From contig JNEN01001269.1 in assembly GCA_000697355.1 (NCBI GenBank), positions 124,001 to 188,000 on the forward strand: a stretch of DNA of 64,000 nt, read 5' to 3'. Below are positions 33,657-45,948 of this stretch, piece by piece. This DNA comes from Syncephalastrum monosporum B8922 (taxonomy: Eukaryota > Mucoromycota > Mucoromycetes > Mucorales > Syncephalastraceae). A program made the position numbers and the translations under genes. Each line of letters opens with the position of its first letter. The first letter of the stretch is position 1. A model generated the notes under the pieces. It was not told the DNA's origin. It searched no databases and worked only from the letters and a program-made list of their open reading frames with translations.

Positions 33657-36600
33657 ATGGCGAACCAGACACCATTAAAACGCCTCATGGCTGGCAAGAA
33701 AGGCCTCACCGATCTCCATATCCCCACCATTACAGAAGACGCTGAAGACGTCGTCGGTAGGTATCCTCTCCATTTGTTTTAAGCTATCTTCTCTCGCCTC
33801 TGCCTTTAAGCTTCTCACCTCTGTGTCATCATTCTCATTCTTGCTTTCATAGGAATGCAAGGTAAATATCAAATTCAGGTCACCCAACATCCAACTCCAA
33901 GAACCCACTGACACACAGGATCTTCCTAGGACGCATCCGACTACAAAAAGATGATCGTATTGCCACGAGTCAATGGATGGACAAGCAGCGGAGCTCGCTG
34001 CAAGCGTACGAATATCTCTGTCATATCGGCGAAGCGAAAGAGTAGGTCAATAATTTCAACATTTCTTACCGTCTTTTTTAATATCGTGTTATTTAGATGG
34101 ATTGAAGACTGCTTGCAGATTGAAATCGACCCCATCACCCAGCTGGAAGAATCCATGAGAAATGGTATCATTCTCGCGCGCCTCGCAGGCTGGTTCGCAC
34201 CTGGCGTCGTCCGCAAGATTTTTACAGTAAGCACTGGAAAATAATGAAATGAATTTATGCTAATCCTTTGTTTACTCTGGTAGGGTTCACGGCTACAGTT
34301 CCGCCACATTGACAATATCAACTCCTTTTTCGAGGCCCTCAACGTGGTGCACCTGCCCAAAATCTTTTGGTTTGAGACCACCGATCTATATGACAAGAAG
34401 AATATCCCCAAGGCGATCTATTGCATCCACGCACTCAGGTAGGCGAAGGAAATCTTAAATGAGCCTAGGGTATTAAAATGTTTTTTTTTCTCCTAGTCAT
34501 TTGCTGGCACGTCGTAACATGGCACCGACCATCAAAAACTTGGTCGGCACTTTGCATTTCGCAGATGAAGTACTCAGAGCGACCCAGCGCACACTGGACA
34601 GCTCGGGCGTCAAAATGCCCCCTTTTAGCGCTCTCCAGATGGATCTCGGCCAGCAGCTCGGTGTTGACGTAGGCACCATTCCTTACGAGAGCCCGAACAC
34701 GCCCGATTTAATCAAGGAGGGCGAAGAAAGCGACCCTGAGGAGGACCTTTTCGCCAATGTGGACCGGGAACAAGGTAAGAGTAAAAAGATACTGTAAATG
34801 AGTCACGTGCTCATAATACTTTATAGCCTACTGGCAGGATGCCTGCAATTTGGAAAAGTTGATTCGTTGCCAAGCCATCGCGCGCAGCTGGCTCTCACGT
34901 CGTGAAAACGAGGAGAAACGCGCCATGCAGCAGTCTACCTTTTTCCTTACTCGTCTCTCAGGCGTGCAAGCCCATGCCCGTGGCGTGTTGATGCGCAAAA
35001 ATCTGGAAGAGAAGCAATTTCTGTATGATCAGTCGTCAGAATGGATCAGCAAGGTACTATTATCAAACTTTGTTTTTTTTTTGTTTGCTTACCTAAATCT
35101 GTTTGCATTAGCTGCAAGCGGTCGTGCGAGGCTACCTCTGCCGCAACCGGTATCATAATACGCTCGCCCACTATCACGCCAATATGGACAAAGTTATCTG
35201 CGTCCAGAGCTTTATGAAAAACAAACTCGCTGGCAACGCCTACCGAAAATTGAGTAAGTGCTCTAATCGAGTAGAACATGGCCGTCTCACACGCGTGTAT
35301 AGCGACTGATAACAACCCGTCGTTGGGTACTGTCAAGAATTTTGTCCATCTTCTCAACGACAATGACCTCGACTTTGACTGTGATATCGGTATGCTACCA
35401 ACCGCGAGCGAAGAATCACTTGCTTATTTAATTTACACTCTGTGTGTAGCTCTCCATGAGATGCGCCAGCAGGTAGTGGAACTGATCCGAGAGAACGCAC
35501 ACATGGACTCGCTCGTTAGCTCCCTCGACAGCCAGATTGGCCTGCTCCTTCGCAACGCAATCACCATCGATGAGGTTGTCAAGACAAGCAGTGCATTTAA
35601 AAAGAAGCAACAGCACCGGCGTATGTCCGAGCTGGCTGCCAGCAGCTCACGAACCAACCCGTTCTCGCTGACAGGCATCGACAAGGAATCGGCAAAGCGC
35701 CTCAAGCTGTACCAGCAGATGCTGTATGTCCTCCAAACCGAGCCGCACTACCTTGCGCGCTTGCTATCCATGACAGGACGCCATCATATTGGCGAATACG
35801 CGAGTATCAAAGTGATTGAGCAAACGGTTATGACCTTGTTCGGTTATGGCAGCAACAAGCGCGAGGAATATCTATTGATCAACTTGTGCAAGGTAAAATG
35901 ATGAATATGGTGTGAAGGGGCTTTTCCTGACACTGTGCTTGGATATTGCAGAGCTGCATTGATGAGGAAATGAAGCATGTCAAGTCAACCCGCGAGTTTA
36001 TGTGCAGCAATTATACCTTCATGAAGCTCGTCGTGCAAACTAACAGGTAAAATGAAGAAAAAGGAAGAAAACAAAGGCCACCTACAACTCGGCATGTTTC
36101 TCACTTTTTTATAGGGGTGCTAAAGAACGCCGTTTCTTCCGCAAACTCCTCCGTCCGCTCATCCAGAACATTGTGGATGACGAGTACCTCGACCTTGAAA
36201 ACGATCCGGTCGCCATTTATCACAAAAAGATCAATGACGAGGAGTCTGCCACCGGCCGCTCAACCCTGCGCAACCGAGCCGCCACTTGCCAGGATGCGCT
36301 CAAGGACAAAAGCGTATGTGACACGTTTATCTCACACTTGCGTCAGCTCCGGGAGATGGCCGGCCACTTTCTGGATGCTATCTTGGCCACGGTGGATGAT
36401 GTCCCTTATGGAATGCGTATTTTGGCTCGCAAGCTTCGACTGACGCTGGAAGAAGCGTTCCCAAATGAGCCGCGCAAGAGCATCTTGGGCGTCATTGGTA
36501 ACTTTATCTACTATCGATACCTTAACCCGGCAATTATGTAAGATGTCTCCTTCTGTATGAATATGGGACTCATTTTTATTCCAGTGCACCCGAGCAGTAT

Positions 36601-38167
36601 GATATCGTGGATGCCATTGTCTTGCCAGTCCAGCGGAAGAATTTGGCGGAGGTTAGTTAGGAAGAAATGCAGCTGATATTTGTACTCACGCTTATGCGTT
36701 TAGATCGCCAAAGTGTTGCACAAGATCGCCAGTGGCGAGCCCTTCAAAGAAGACGGCATCTTCCTTGCACCTCTCAATGACTTTGTCTTACAGTCTACAG
36801 AACTCTTCACCGAGTGGCTGTTAGAGTGTACGTTCTCACACCAGTCATGGACTTTGTGGACTCACTTACATCTGTAGTAACCAATGTGGAGGAACCTGCT
36901 TCGTACTTTGACATCAACGAGCTCGATGACCATACCACGACACAAAAACCCAGTGTTATCATCTCACCACGTGAACTGTTCCATCTCCACTATGTCCTGT
37001 ACCAGAACTTGGCCGACATAGACCCCGAGGGCAGTGTGCTTACCCAGCTGATCAAGAACCTTGGACCGTCGCCGTACGATCCTACTTTGGAGCTGCCGGA
37101 GGCCCTCTTTTCTGTCAACCTCTCTGCCCCCTCTGACCCGCTCTCCGAAGACGCTTCATCCCGCCAGCGTCAGGTGCTGACCGATGCCAAACGTCTGGTG
37201 ATCTACATCATACGCATTCAGAGTGGCGCTAATCTCAAGGACATCTTGGCCGCTCCTGTCGGCGAGGACGAAGAACAACTATGGTTGGATTTGAAAAAGA
37301 CCGAGTTTTCCACGCAGGGTCGAACGAGTGAGACCGTGACCGCAAAGCGGCGCTATGTTAAGCTCGGCCAGAATGATCCTGCGTTGGATCTTGAGAGGTA
37401 AAATAGGCATCTACCCAAACCACGCCTGGACTAAAATGTCATCAGTGTAAACTTTTACGCACTGAAGGTCATCACAGAGCGACTGCTTCACTACCTGATC
37501 CGACTTGAACTGCTTGCAGATGACGGCGTGTATCAATCCATTATCAATTTGATTGCTCAAGATATCACGGGCAAGAACGCGCGGCGGCAGCAGCGCGATC
37601 ACGAGCTGAGCCAGCTCCGACAGACGTTGGCCCATTTGAAGCAAAAACAGGGCTATCTTCTCGAAAAGAAGGACCAGTATGAAGGTTATCTCAGTTCATC
37701 GATGGAGGTTATGGCTACCAAGCGCGGCAAGCGACCGCGGTATATGATGCCATTTACGCGCCAGTATTTCCACGTTCGCGGCCTGAAGAAGCAAGGGCTG
37801 GAGCCCAAGTTTGGCTCATTCAAGTACACGGCCAAACAGCTCTTTGACCGAGGCATTCTTGTCGAGCTGGATGGTATCCAGCCCAAGCACTATGACAAGA
37901 TTTCGATCATCCTCTCGATGGATCATGTAAATATCATTACGATCGAAGGCAGTTACTCGGGCTGGAGCATCACGTCAGTGCAAGTGGACCTGAGATATGA
38001 AGAGTTGCTGCAGATCCAGTTTGAGGGCCAACAGACCATGAAGGTTTTGGATGGCATGGTCAAAGTCAATGTTAACTTACTGATCTATCTTATCAACAAG
38101 AAGTAAGTCCTGCGAGGATACATCGTAACAAAATGGCTAACTTCTTTCTTTCAGGTTTTACGCATAA
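33657..38167 (+). CDS. IQGAP-family scaffold (Rng2/Iqg1-like)
   Basis: Seventeen exons: 33657-33756, 33853-33861, 33930-34041, 34097-34226, 34284-34438, 34497-34774, 34827-35053, 35112-35253, 35303-35389, 35450-35892, 35952-36046, 36115-36537, 36585-36651, 36704-36827, 36878-37397, 37446-38102, 38155-38167; 1193 aa. A calponin-homology domain at about 55-170 (WIEDCLQIEIDPITQLEESM, NGIILARLAGWFAP, ALNVVHLPKIFWFETTDLYD). Four IQ motifs at about 270-385 (LIRCQAIARSWLSRR, LQAVVRGYLCRNRY). A RasGAP-like domain at about 515-800 (PHYLARLLSM, LFGYGSNKREEYLL, NPAIIAPEQYDIV). An RGC domain at the C-terminus (FGSFKYTAKQLFDRGILVEL). These proteins scaffold actin, calmodulin and Cdc42/Rac at the division site and polarity sites. 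The arginine finger of true RasGAPs is not expected here. Exon 2 (9 nt) is optional by phase. Confidence 0.95.
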
Positions 38168-38762
38168 AAAGCTTCTCTCTCTCTCTCTCTCTCTATCCGT
38201 CCTTTTGTAAATTTTGAACAGATTGAATATTCCTTATTGAAAACCGCATCGTACCTATTAATAATAACTTGGAAGCAAATTGTAAAAATGATAACAAAGA
38301 CAGGTTATACGTACATAATGAGAAGGAGTTATACGTTCGGATTGCGAACTACTGCCAGCTGGACGTAACAGTGCCCACTATGCAATGTGACATACCAGAA
38401 AGCAACTCTCATATTATCCTGACATACGTTGCAGTTGATAATTCGTGCAGCATGGCCGCTATCTGTGCTATACTATGCTATACTATGCTATACTACCCTA
38501 TAGCACAGGGCTGGAGAAGAGACTTTATGTATAACAACCTTTTGATAAGTCGCTTTATGAGAGTACTTTCCATTTTTGATGAAACTTGTGCGGAATAGGT
38601 CATACCGGTACACAAAGGACGATCCATGTAAATAGTTCCACGGAAAAACGATGTATCGTACGATGGGTATCCCAATTTGAGGAAAGAAATATAAAAGTTT
38701 CCTGTTTCCGCCCCCTTCTTTTTTTCGCGGCCCCAGTAGACCTAAGAAGACAACTCTGAAAA
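38168..38762. other. Intergenic region with short tandem repeats
   Basis: Contains a (TC)n run at 38173-38194 in the IQGAP 3' flank, a 10-nt tandem repeat (TGCTATACTA, three copies, about 38466-38496), and a TATA-like box before the MAPK gene. No gene is supported. Confidence 0.6.
38690..38697 (+). promoter_or_regulatory. TATA-like box of the MAPK gene
   Basis: TATAAAAG, 66 nt before the start codon at 38763, in an otherwise non-coding stretch. Position and sequence fit a core promoter element; this is inference. Confidence 0.4.
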
Positions 38763-40436
38763 ATGACGGCGCCCGACGAGTGGTACACGGTCGCATTGGA
38801 AGGCAGCAACGAGACGTTTACGATTCGTAAAAACTACAAGATTATCCGCAAGATCGGGTCTGGCTCGTATGGCTCGGTGTGTTCCGCGGTCCAGCTCGAC
38901 ACCAACGAAGGTACAGTAATTTAGCAGCAGGGCGTACACTCATTTGCTTCAGTGGTGGCAATCAAAAAGTGTTTCCGAATATTCGACAAGAAGCTCGTGA
39001 CGAAACGGTGCCTACGCGAGATCAAACTCCTGCAGCATTTCAACAACCATCCACGCATCATCAACCTGCGATCACTTGATCTCGCCGATTACCATCATTT
39101 TAACGAAATCTACCTTATTCAAAACTGCTGCGATACCACCATGGCCGATATCATCCATTCGCGCCTCCAGCTCGAACCGGTGCATTACCAATGGTTCATG
39201 TATCAGATCTTTTCCGCCCTCAAGTATATCCATTCCGCCAATGTAAGTGGGGGGCAGCAGCTGATAACGATACATGCTTCTCATTGGCTTATGGCGGATA
39301 GGTGCTGCATCGCGACCTAAAGCCAGGTTGGCAGATGAATCGATATGCAATGCTCGAGTCTCACTCATCCACCTAATAGCAAACATTCTGGTCAATCAGA
39401 ACTGTGATCTGCGCATCTGCGACTTTGGCATGGCCCGTGGGTTCTCCAAACCGTCGTCCCGACTGGAAACGCACAATATGACCCATTACGTGGTGACGCG
39501 CTGGTACCGTGCACCCGAGATCATGTTGAGCCGGCACAGCTATGACAAAGCGAGCAAGTCCTCAAAGAAAAAGGCAGTTTTCGTGCCCTACTCACACACT
39601 ATCTAGTCGATCTCTGGTCCGCAGGATGCATCTTTGCTGAGCTCTTGGGAAGGAAGGTTCTCTTTAAAGGCACAGACTATGTCGATCAGTTGCACAAGAT
39701 TGTCGGCGTGCTTGGATTACCGCAAGACACGTCATTCTGGGACAAGACCGCGTCTGAATCCGTGATCGACTATATCAAAAATCTGCGAGATACGCACGGG
39801 CAGCGCCCGCCCGCCGAGCCGATTGACTTTGCAGCCCAGTTCCCGGAGTGCTCACCCGAGGGCATCGATCTGCTGAAACAGCTCCTGCACCTCGATCCCA
39901 GCTGTCGTATCACAGCCAATGAAGCACTCGAACACCCGTTTGTGGAACAGATGCGGGACCCCGCCGAGGAAATCGACTGCCCTGATCTGTTTGATTTTGA
40001 GAGTTTCGAACTCATCGAGGACGAGCATGCTCTCCGGCAATGCATCGTGCGGGAAGTGCTCCACTCCAAGGGCCGGTCCGCGAGCCTGCGCGTGCCGAGC
40101 TTCCATTCGATGGACGAAGACAGCCGGCCGCGGCGGCGGTACACAGGCAGCAGTATATCGACCCCGCAATCAGCGTCGGCGACTGAAGCGCATCTGAACG
40201 CGATGGCTGCGATTCAGCAAGGAAAAGATATTGCCGTGCGGGACACGGCTCTGGACGATGCGCAGGGGATGATAATGGGGTCAGAATTCGTCGGCGAGCC
40301 TGAGGATATGGACGAAGATGATTTCAAACTCATGGACAGCGACGACAGTATCCGGATGGACCACAACCGACGTCTTTTCGGTCCCTCCAATGCCAATCGA
40401 CAGGAGCTAGAGCGCCATCTGAGTCGAGATTGGTGA
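38763..40436 (+). CDS. MAP kinase with THY activation motif (Slt2/Smk1-like)
   Basis: Five exons: 38763-38910, 38953-39242, 39302-39326, 39380-39553, 39607-40436; 488 aa. A complete kinase domain at about 23-330: [81 protein letters not shown]. The phosphorylation lip reads [15 protein letters not shown], giving Thr-His-Tyr instead of TEY/TGY/TDY. The long insert before it and the sequence [13 protein letters not shown] are closest to the cell-wall-integrity MAPK branch (Slt2/Mpk1) and its sporulation relative Smk1, which also has an atypical motif. The C-terminal 150 residues are acidic and Ser-rich, without a domain. The fourth intron (39554-39606) uses GCAAGT; only that donor restores KAIDLWS. 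The gene follows IQGAP on the same strand by 595 nt. Confidence 0.93.
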
Positions 40437-40660
40437 TATTGCTGTTAATATACTTTTGCATCTTTTTTATGAAAAAAGGAAAGTCCGCGCTGGGGCATCA
40501 AACCTAATCCCTATTTTTCCTCGTTTTTGGCGTATGTTGTTGCATGACGACAGATTTCGTTGGTCGCTTTTTTTTTATTCCTTTGTCTTTATCCTTGGTG
40601 CACTTTTCTTCCTCTTCCTCTTCTCCCAATCTCTACAGCCACATCAGCCATTTTCTTGCC

Positions 40661-43600
40661 ATGAGCGGCAACAGTCCTCCGCCAGGGCCAAAACGGCTAC
40701 CGCGTAACGCAGCCCCGATACCCTTCATTACTTCGGCCGAGGTACTCTCGACATCACCGGGATCGTACCAGATCGAGCCGCCGCCGTCGCTGGGGCAAAG
40801 CCTGGACATACCGACCCGATCCCCGTCAGGCTACAGCGAGATTGAAGTTGTTTTGGATGATGGCACGCTTCAGAAGCGTACAGTGTCATTATCGACTTTG
40901 CCTGACGCACAGCCCACCGACGACGAAGACGACGCGGCGTACGAGAGCCAGTCGCGCGATCATCCCAGGTGAGACACAGTCGTGTGGCCCAAACGTCAGG
41001 GTTAATTTGTTGTTTGTTTACAAGTGGAGAAACGCTCGAGACAACACCTCTCATCGGTCCTACCGCAAAAACGTATCACACCTTGGCCCCGCATTCGCCT
41101 TCGTCGACCTCCAACGAAGAAAGCGACTCGTCTGAATTTTTCCCAAACGACCGCAGCAAGTCCAGCAGACGTTATCGATCGATCGATCAGGACCCACCGT
41201 CTCGTTTGGCTAGGCTGAAAGATGGCTGCAAGCGTCTGCAGCAGTGGCTCGCGCTGACGCCCGAACGTCAGCTCGTGCTCAAATGCAGTTTTGCCTACTT
41301 TTTAGGCTCTCTCTTCACCTTTGTGCCCGCCCTCAATGCGTTTATCGGCAACAATCGCGTCTCGAGCCACTTGGTGGCAACTGCTACCGTCTTTTTCAAC
41401 CCGGCCAAGACGCTGGGTGGCATGGTTGAAGCTGCTGCATATGGCTGGGGCTACACGTTGTTTGCGCTGACGGTGTGTCTCGGATCGATGGTGACAACTG
41501 ATTTCTTTATCGATCAGAACATGTATCTAGTCGCCCATCTGCTGTCGCTCTTATTTTGGCTCGCCGGGGCCACCTTTATAATCTCATTTCTCAAGGCACA
41601 CTGGAACAAACCGCCTGTCGCCACTGGTACGTCTTGTTTGTTTTCACTTGCAGAATACCATATTTTGATTATTTTTTTTTACCTTGTTTTCTAATGGATC
41701 TCGCACTCGTACGTTAGCATCCAGCCTTTGTTTCATCATTATTTTCATCATTGTCGTACGCGAGGGCTCAGCGAACCGCGGCGACTTTGATACGACCCGG
41801 ATCGAGCAAATCACGTCAGCGGTTGCCACAGGAACAGTCATTACCGTTTCGTCTTGTATCCTATTTTGGCCTTCATCTGCTGCAAGAAAGTTAAAGTAAG
41901 TCGACATGAAACGTTAAAATGTTTTTGCGGTTGCTGAAACACAATCATTGAACAGAAAAGACTTGGAAGCCACGCTCATGTCTTACCGCGTACTTCTGAA
42001 ACTGCTGACCAAAACATTTCTCCTCGATGATGATTTGCCTGAATTCACAGGCAACAAGACGTTGCAGACCGCCATCAACTCGCACCGCGCCAGTTTTACC
42101 GCCTTGCAGAAATCTCTCAAGGAAGCGAAGCTCGAGCTCATGTGGAACGTTCGCATGCGTGCGAGCACCCACGCGTACGAAGACATTGTCCAGAGTATGC
42201 AGCGTCTTGCCCAGCACGTTGGCGGCTTGCGCTCAAGCTGCGGTCTTCAATTTGACCGGATCAACAAGAAGCCTGATTTGCGCAAACGCTCCTCCACCGC
42301 CAAGCTGCGCAAGTCCAAATCAGACCCTGAGGCTGAGATATGGAGTATTCGTGCCGGATATCGTCGACGCAAGCTTGAGCATGAGATGCGTCGCCAAAAG
42401 ACATTAGCTGTCTTTGAGGATGACCCGACTACCGCCGAGACGAGCGAGGGTAGTGAAATGGAGGGCAGTCTCGTCGAGTTCATTGGGACCATCCGGCAGC
42501 CCCTCAAGTCATTGGCTTACACATGCAAGCAGACCATATATCACCTTCAACAGCACTTTAGCAGTGCGTCCCTCCCGGCCAGGCACGCTAAGACGGTTCC
42601 CTCCTTTGATACCCTCCAGAACAACCTCCAAAAAGCCATTGCTCTCTTTGAGGTCTCACAGCGACAGGCCGTGCAGCGTCTTCAGCGTCGTCGTATGCGG
42701 CGCACTGATGGCTCCCTTGCGCCCGGCGAAGATATATTCTTGGTCTACTTTTTCGTGTTTAACATGATCGAGTTTGCACGCGAGATGATATCACTCGTGC
42801 AGGCTGTCAAACACCTCGAAGAGATCAAGCAGAATGTCGCGCACGTGCCCTGGTGGCACTTCTGGTCCCGAAAAGAATCCAAACCCAAAGGTAAACCATA
42901 GCATGGCATTTAGGTTTAGGCTAACAAAAACAGGTCAATCGCGGCCGTCTTCGTTTGGCGCATTCGTTCCCAATGAGCGGCATATGACCAACACGCTCCA
43001 CACGCCCGAACCAGCCACACACTGGCGCAAGTTCTTTTTGCGTGTGTGGCGGACATTCTCACTGTTCAAGACACAAAAGGTGCGCTATGCGATTAAGGCG
43101 ACCATCGCGACCATCATTCTTGCCGCGCCTGCTTTTATCGAAGCGACAGGTAGCTGGTTCCGGACCTATCGTATGGAGTGGGCTTTAATTACTGTAAGTG
43201 AAAGCACATAATATATATCTATATATGATATACCAGAGACTTATTACGTTTAGTTGATGGTGGTCATGACACCAACCGTTGGCGGTACGAACCTCGTTGC
43301 GATCTATCGTATATTTTCAACCATCCTTGGTTGCTTTACGGCCATGTTCCTGTACATGGCTTTCCCTGGCAACATGTACATCCTGCCCGTGGCGACCTGG
43401 CTGTTTTCGATCCCCAACTTTTGGCTAATCCTGAACCACAAGCACGGTAAATTTGGCCAGTTCACTCTACTTGCCTACAACCTGGTCATGCTCAACAAGT
43501 ACAATGATCGCGACACCAATAATGTGGATGTATGGGTACTCGCACTGCAACGCTGCGGTGCCATTTTGGTCGGTGTCGTGTTTGGCCTGATCGCGACCAA

Positions 43601-44476
43601 CTACGTATGGCCATATGAAGCACGTGTCGAACTTCGAAAGGGTCTGTCAGATTTCTTGCTGCGGTTGGCCTGGCTCTACCAAAAGCTTGTCTCGAGCTAC
43701 TCGGCACGCCCCCAGCCGATTGCTTATGACTTTTTGGCGGATGCCGGCACCGAAGGTGGTGACGAGCACATGCTGGCAATGACGACCGAAATGCAGCGCC
43801 AGCTTGCACGCGAGACGTTCATGGACATGGAACTTGGGCTGCAACGCACGCTCCTCGACTTGCAGGCCCTGCTAGCCCAGACCCCGAACGAGCCACGTCT
43901 CAAGGGACCCTTCCCGGCCTCGACTTACCGTGCCATGATTGACTCGTGCCAAAACATCGTAGACAAATTCTTGAGTATGCGCACCGTGATTCTGAAGGAT
44001 GCCTGGTTTGAAGACGTCCAACGCGACTTCATCATGCCAGTGAGCGCCGAGCGCCGCGAGATGGTCGGTAATGTGCTCCTCTACTTTTACTTGCTCGCAT
44101 CCGCCCTGAGGCTCAAGACGCCACTGCCGCCCTATTTCCCCCCTGCGAGGGACGCGTGGCAGAGACTCATTGTGCATTTGCGCGAGCTACCGGTTGTGCA
44201 CTCGCAGACGATCTTGGAGAAGGAGCATATTTACGTGTTCTATTATGCGTATGTGACCATGATGGAAGATATTATTCGAGAATTGGACAAGGTAAGAGGA
44301 TGCAGAAGTTCGGTTGAATGTGCGACTGACCTTAATTGTAGATGGGCGACAACATGACCCAACTATTCGGTGCGCTCGTTCCTGCCGAACAGTGGGAGCA
44401 GTTATTTGAAACGGAAGATCTCGAACAGGGGTCGTTATTCACAGGCAGCGTGGCCAGCCATCCATCGCACATGTAA
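40661..44476 (+). CDS. Bre4-like polytopic membrane protein (FUSC/aromatic-acid exporter fold)
   Basis: Seven exons: 40661-40968, 41025-41626, 41718-41895, 41956-42890, 42934-43193, 43254-44291, 44342-44476; 1151 aa. A Ser/Pro-rich cytosolic N-terminus of about 170 residues is followed by a first bundle of about six membrane helices (QLVLKCSFAYFLGSLFTFVP, GWGYTLFALTVCLGSMV, YLVAHLLSLLFWLAGATFI, LCFIIIFIIVV). A large cytosolic block follows (about 360-690), then a second bundle (AIKATIATIILAAPAFIEAT, LMVVMTPTVGGTNLVAIYR, ILGCFTAMFLYMAF, GAILVGVVFGLIATNYVWPY) and a helical C-terminal domain. Two FUSC-like halves and this order match fungal Bre4 (brefeldin A sensitivity protein) and relatives of plant ALMT channels. 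Transport substrate is unknown. Exons are long, with introns of 42-91 nt. Confidence 0.9.
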
Positions 44477-44844
44477 TCCAGAAGCGCATATTTTGTCATT
44501 ATACATAGGTTATCATGTTTCTACCTTTTTCTCCCCCATTTCATTCGTTTGTACTATCGCATCATATATATTCCCATATCATTTTTATAGCTTTTTTCCC
44601 TCAAACATCATGCAATGCTCGTAAAACAGAAAGATGTTTGGTAACTTATACATAGGTGGAATGAAGGGCTGTTGTGCGTTTAGCAGAACATGCGCTGACT
44701 CGAATCATCGTTATGTAATGCATGCAGCGCTGCCAAAATTAGGTATATGTTTCCGTCACCGACACTCCATGTTTCTTTTAGCGTGTTGTTTATGTTTTAT
44801 ATCTATCTATTAAATCACGGGTAATGTGGAATGCGCTGATATGA
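44477..44844. other. Intergenic region between convergent genes
   Basis: 3' flanks of Bre4-like (+) and the acetyltransferase (-). AT-rich; no gene seen. Confidence 0.5.
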
Positions 44845-45822
44845 TTACTGCTGTTGTAAGGTGTCCTCGCGCGGTGGTTCGAGCTGGAGAGCCGCGACCG
44901 GACTTGCGACTCCGGGCGACTGGATATCATCCGTGGGTTCTCGCACGACGTAGTAGAATGTGGGGAGTTTCAACGACAGTTGCTTCTCGGCGCAGACATC
45001 AAAACCAAGTTTCTTGAAGTAATTCGCGTTGGATTCACCCCAAACTTCGGCAAACACAGGCATCTGGGCATTTCTTGCCTTGGTCAGGACATGCTTCACA
45101 AGGGCCTTACCTAGATGCTGGTTGCGCTCGTTGGGCAATACGCCAAGATAATGGATCATGACGTGAGGCCGATGGCCGAGAACCTTTCTCCGCATTTCTT
45201 TGAGGTTTTGCTGATGTTTCTGCTGATGCTTCGTGGCTTTCTATGAGCATGGTTAACCCGGTTGCATTGTAATTATTGATCGACATTGATATGTCATTAT
45301 CACATCATTATCGAATCATTATCATTATCATCATCCTTATCAGTATCATACCATGTTGAGAAGGCTGCCCATCAGTTTGACAAAGGCTCTGGGACCGAAG
45401 CCACCGAGACTTCCTTCGGACCATACCAGGACTCCCTTGCACCCGTTCACCTGGATGGCCAGCTCACGACTAATCCGAGCCGCCTCGCGAATCATGTTTT
45501 TGAATTCTTCCTGATACACCTCCGTGCGCTTCGCTTCATCTTTAATCGTCCCCGCCAGCCAATTCAATACGGGCTCATGCACGTACGCATCCGTCAAAAC
45601 GCATGCTGCCTCCTTGTCGGCCCCTTTGTTGTTGACAAGTGATTACGGGCATCGTGTCAAAAGATGATATGATAGAGTATGCGTTTTCTCTTTACGTCTG
45701 ATGATGGGCCGTATGCTCACGTACGGCTCGTGGGTATCGACCGTGAGTCGTCGGCTCAGCCGCTTTTGCTGCTTTTCCTCTGCACTCAGGTATTTTTGTT
45801 GACGTTTTGCAGTGCTTGTCAT
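44845..45822 (-). CDS. GNAT-family N-acetyltransferase
   Basis: Three exons, 45822-45696, 45623-45352, 45240-44845; 264 aa. After a basic N-terminus comes the GNAT start (YVSIRPIIRRADKEAACVLT, then YVHEPVLNWLAG). The acetyl-CoA-binding core is in the last exon: HVMIHYLGVLPNERNQHLGK, matching the V-x-P-x-x-R/Q-x-x-G/L-x-G motif A, then VFAEVWGESNANYFKKLGF for motif B. Such enzymes move acetyl from acetyl-CoA to an amine of a small molecule or protein; the substrate cannot be read from sequence. The middle exon encodes the substrate-side helices and the strand GCKGVLVWSEG. Exon 1 had to be extended to a GTAAAG donor at 45695 to keep phase 1; the nearer GTGAGC donor breaks the frame. The second intron contains an ATTATC-type repeat. 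Confidence 0.88.
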
Positions 45823-45948
45823 GTTGATAATGCAGTGGTATAAAAATAAGGAAGGAAAGAGAGAGGAAGAAAGAGAGTCAAACAGATGCATGTTGTGCCA
45901 TTAGATTATTTAGAATGATTTCCCGATCGCTTGGAGTTTCTGGAACAT

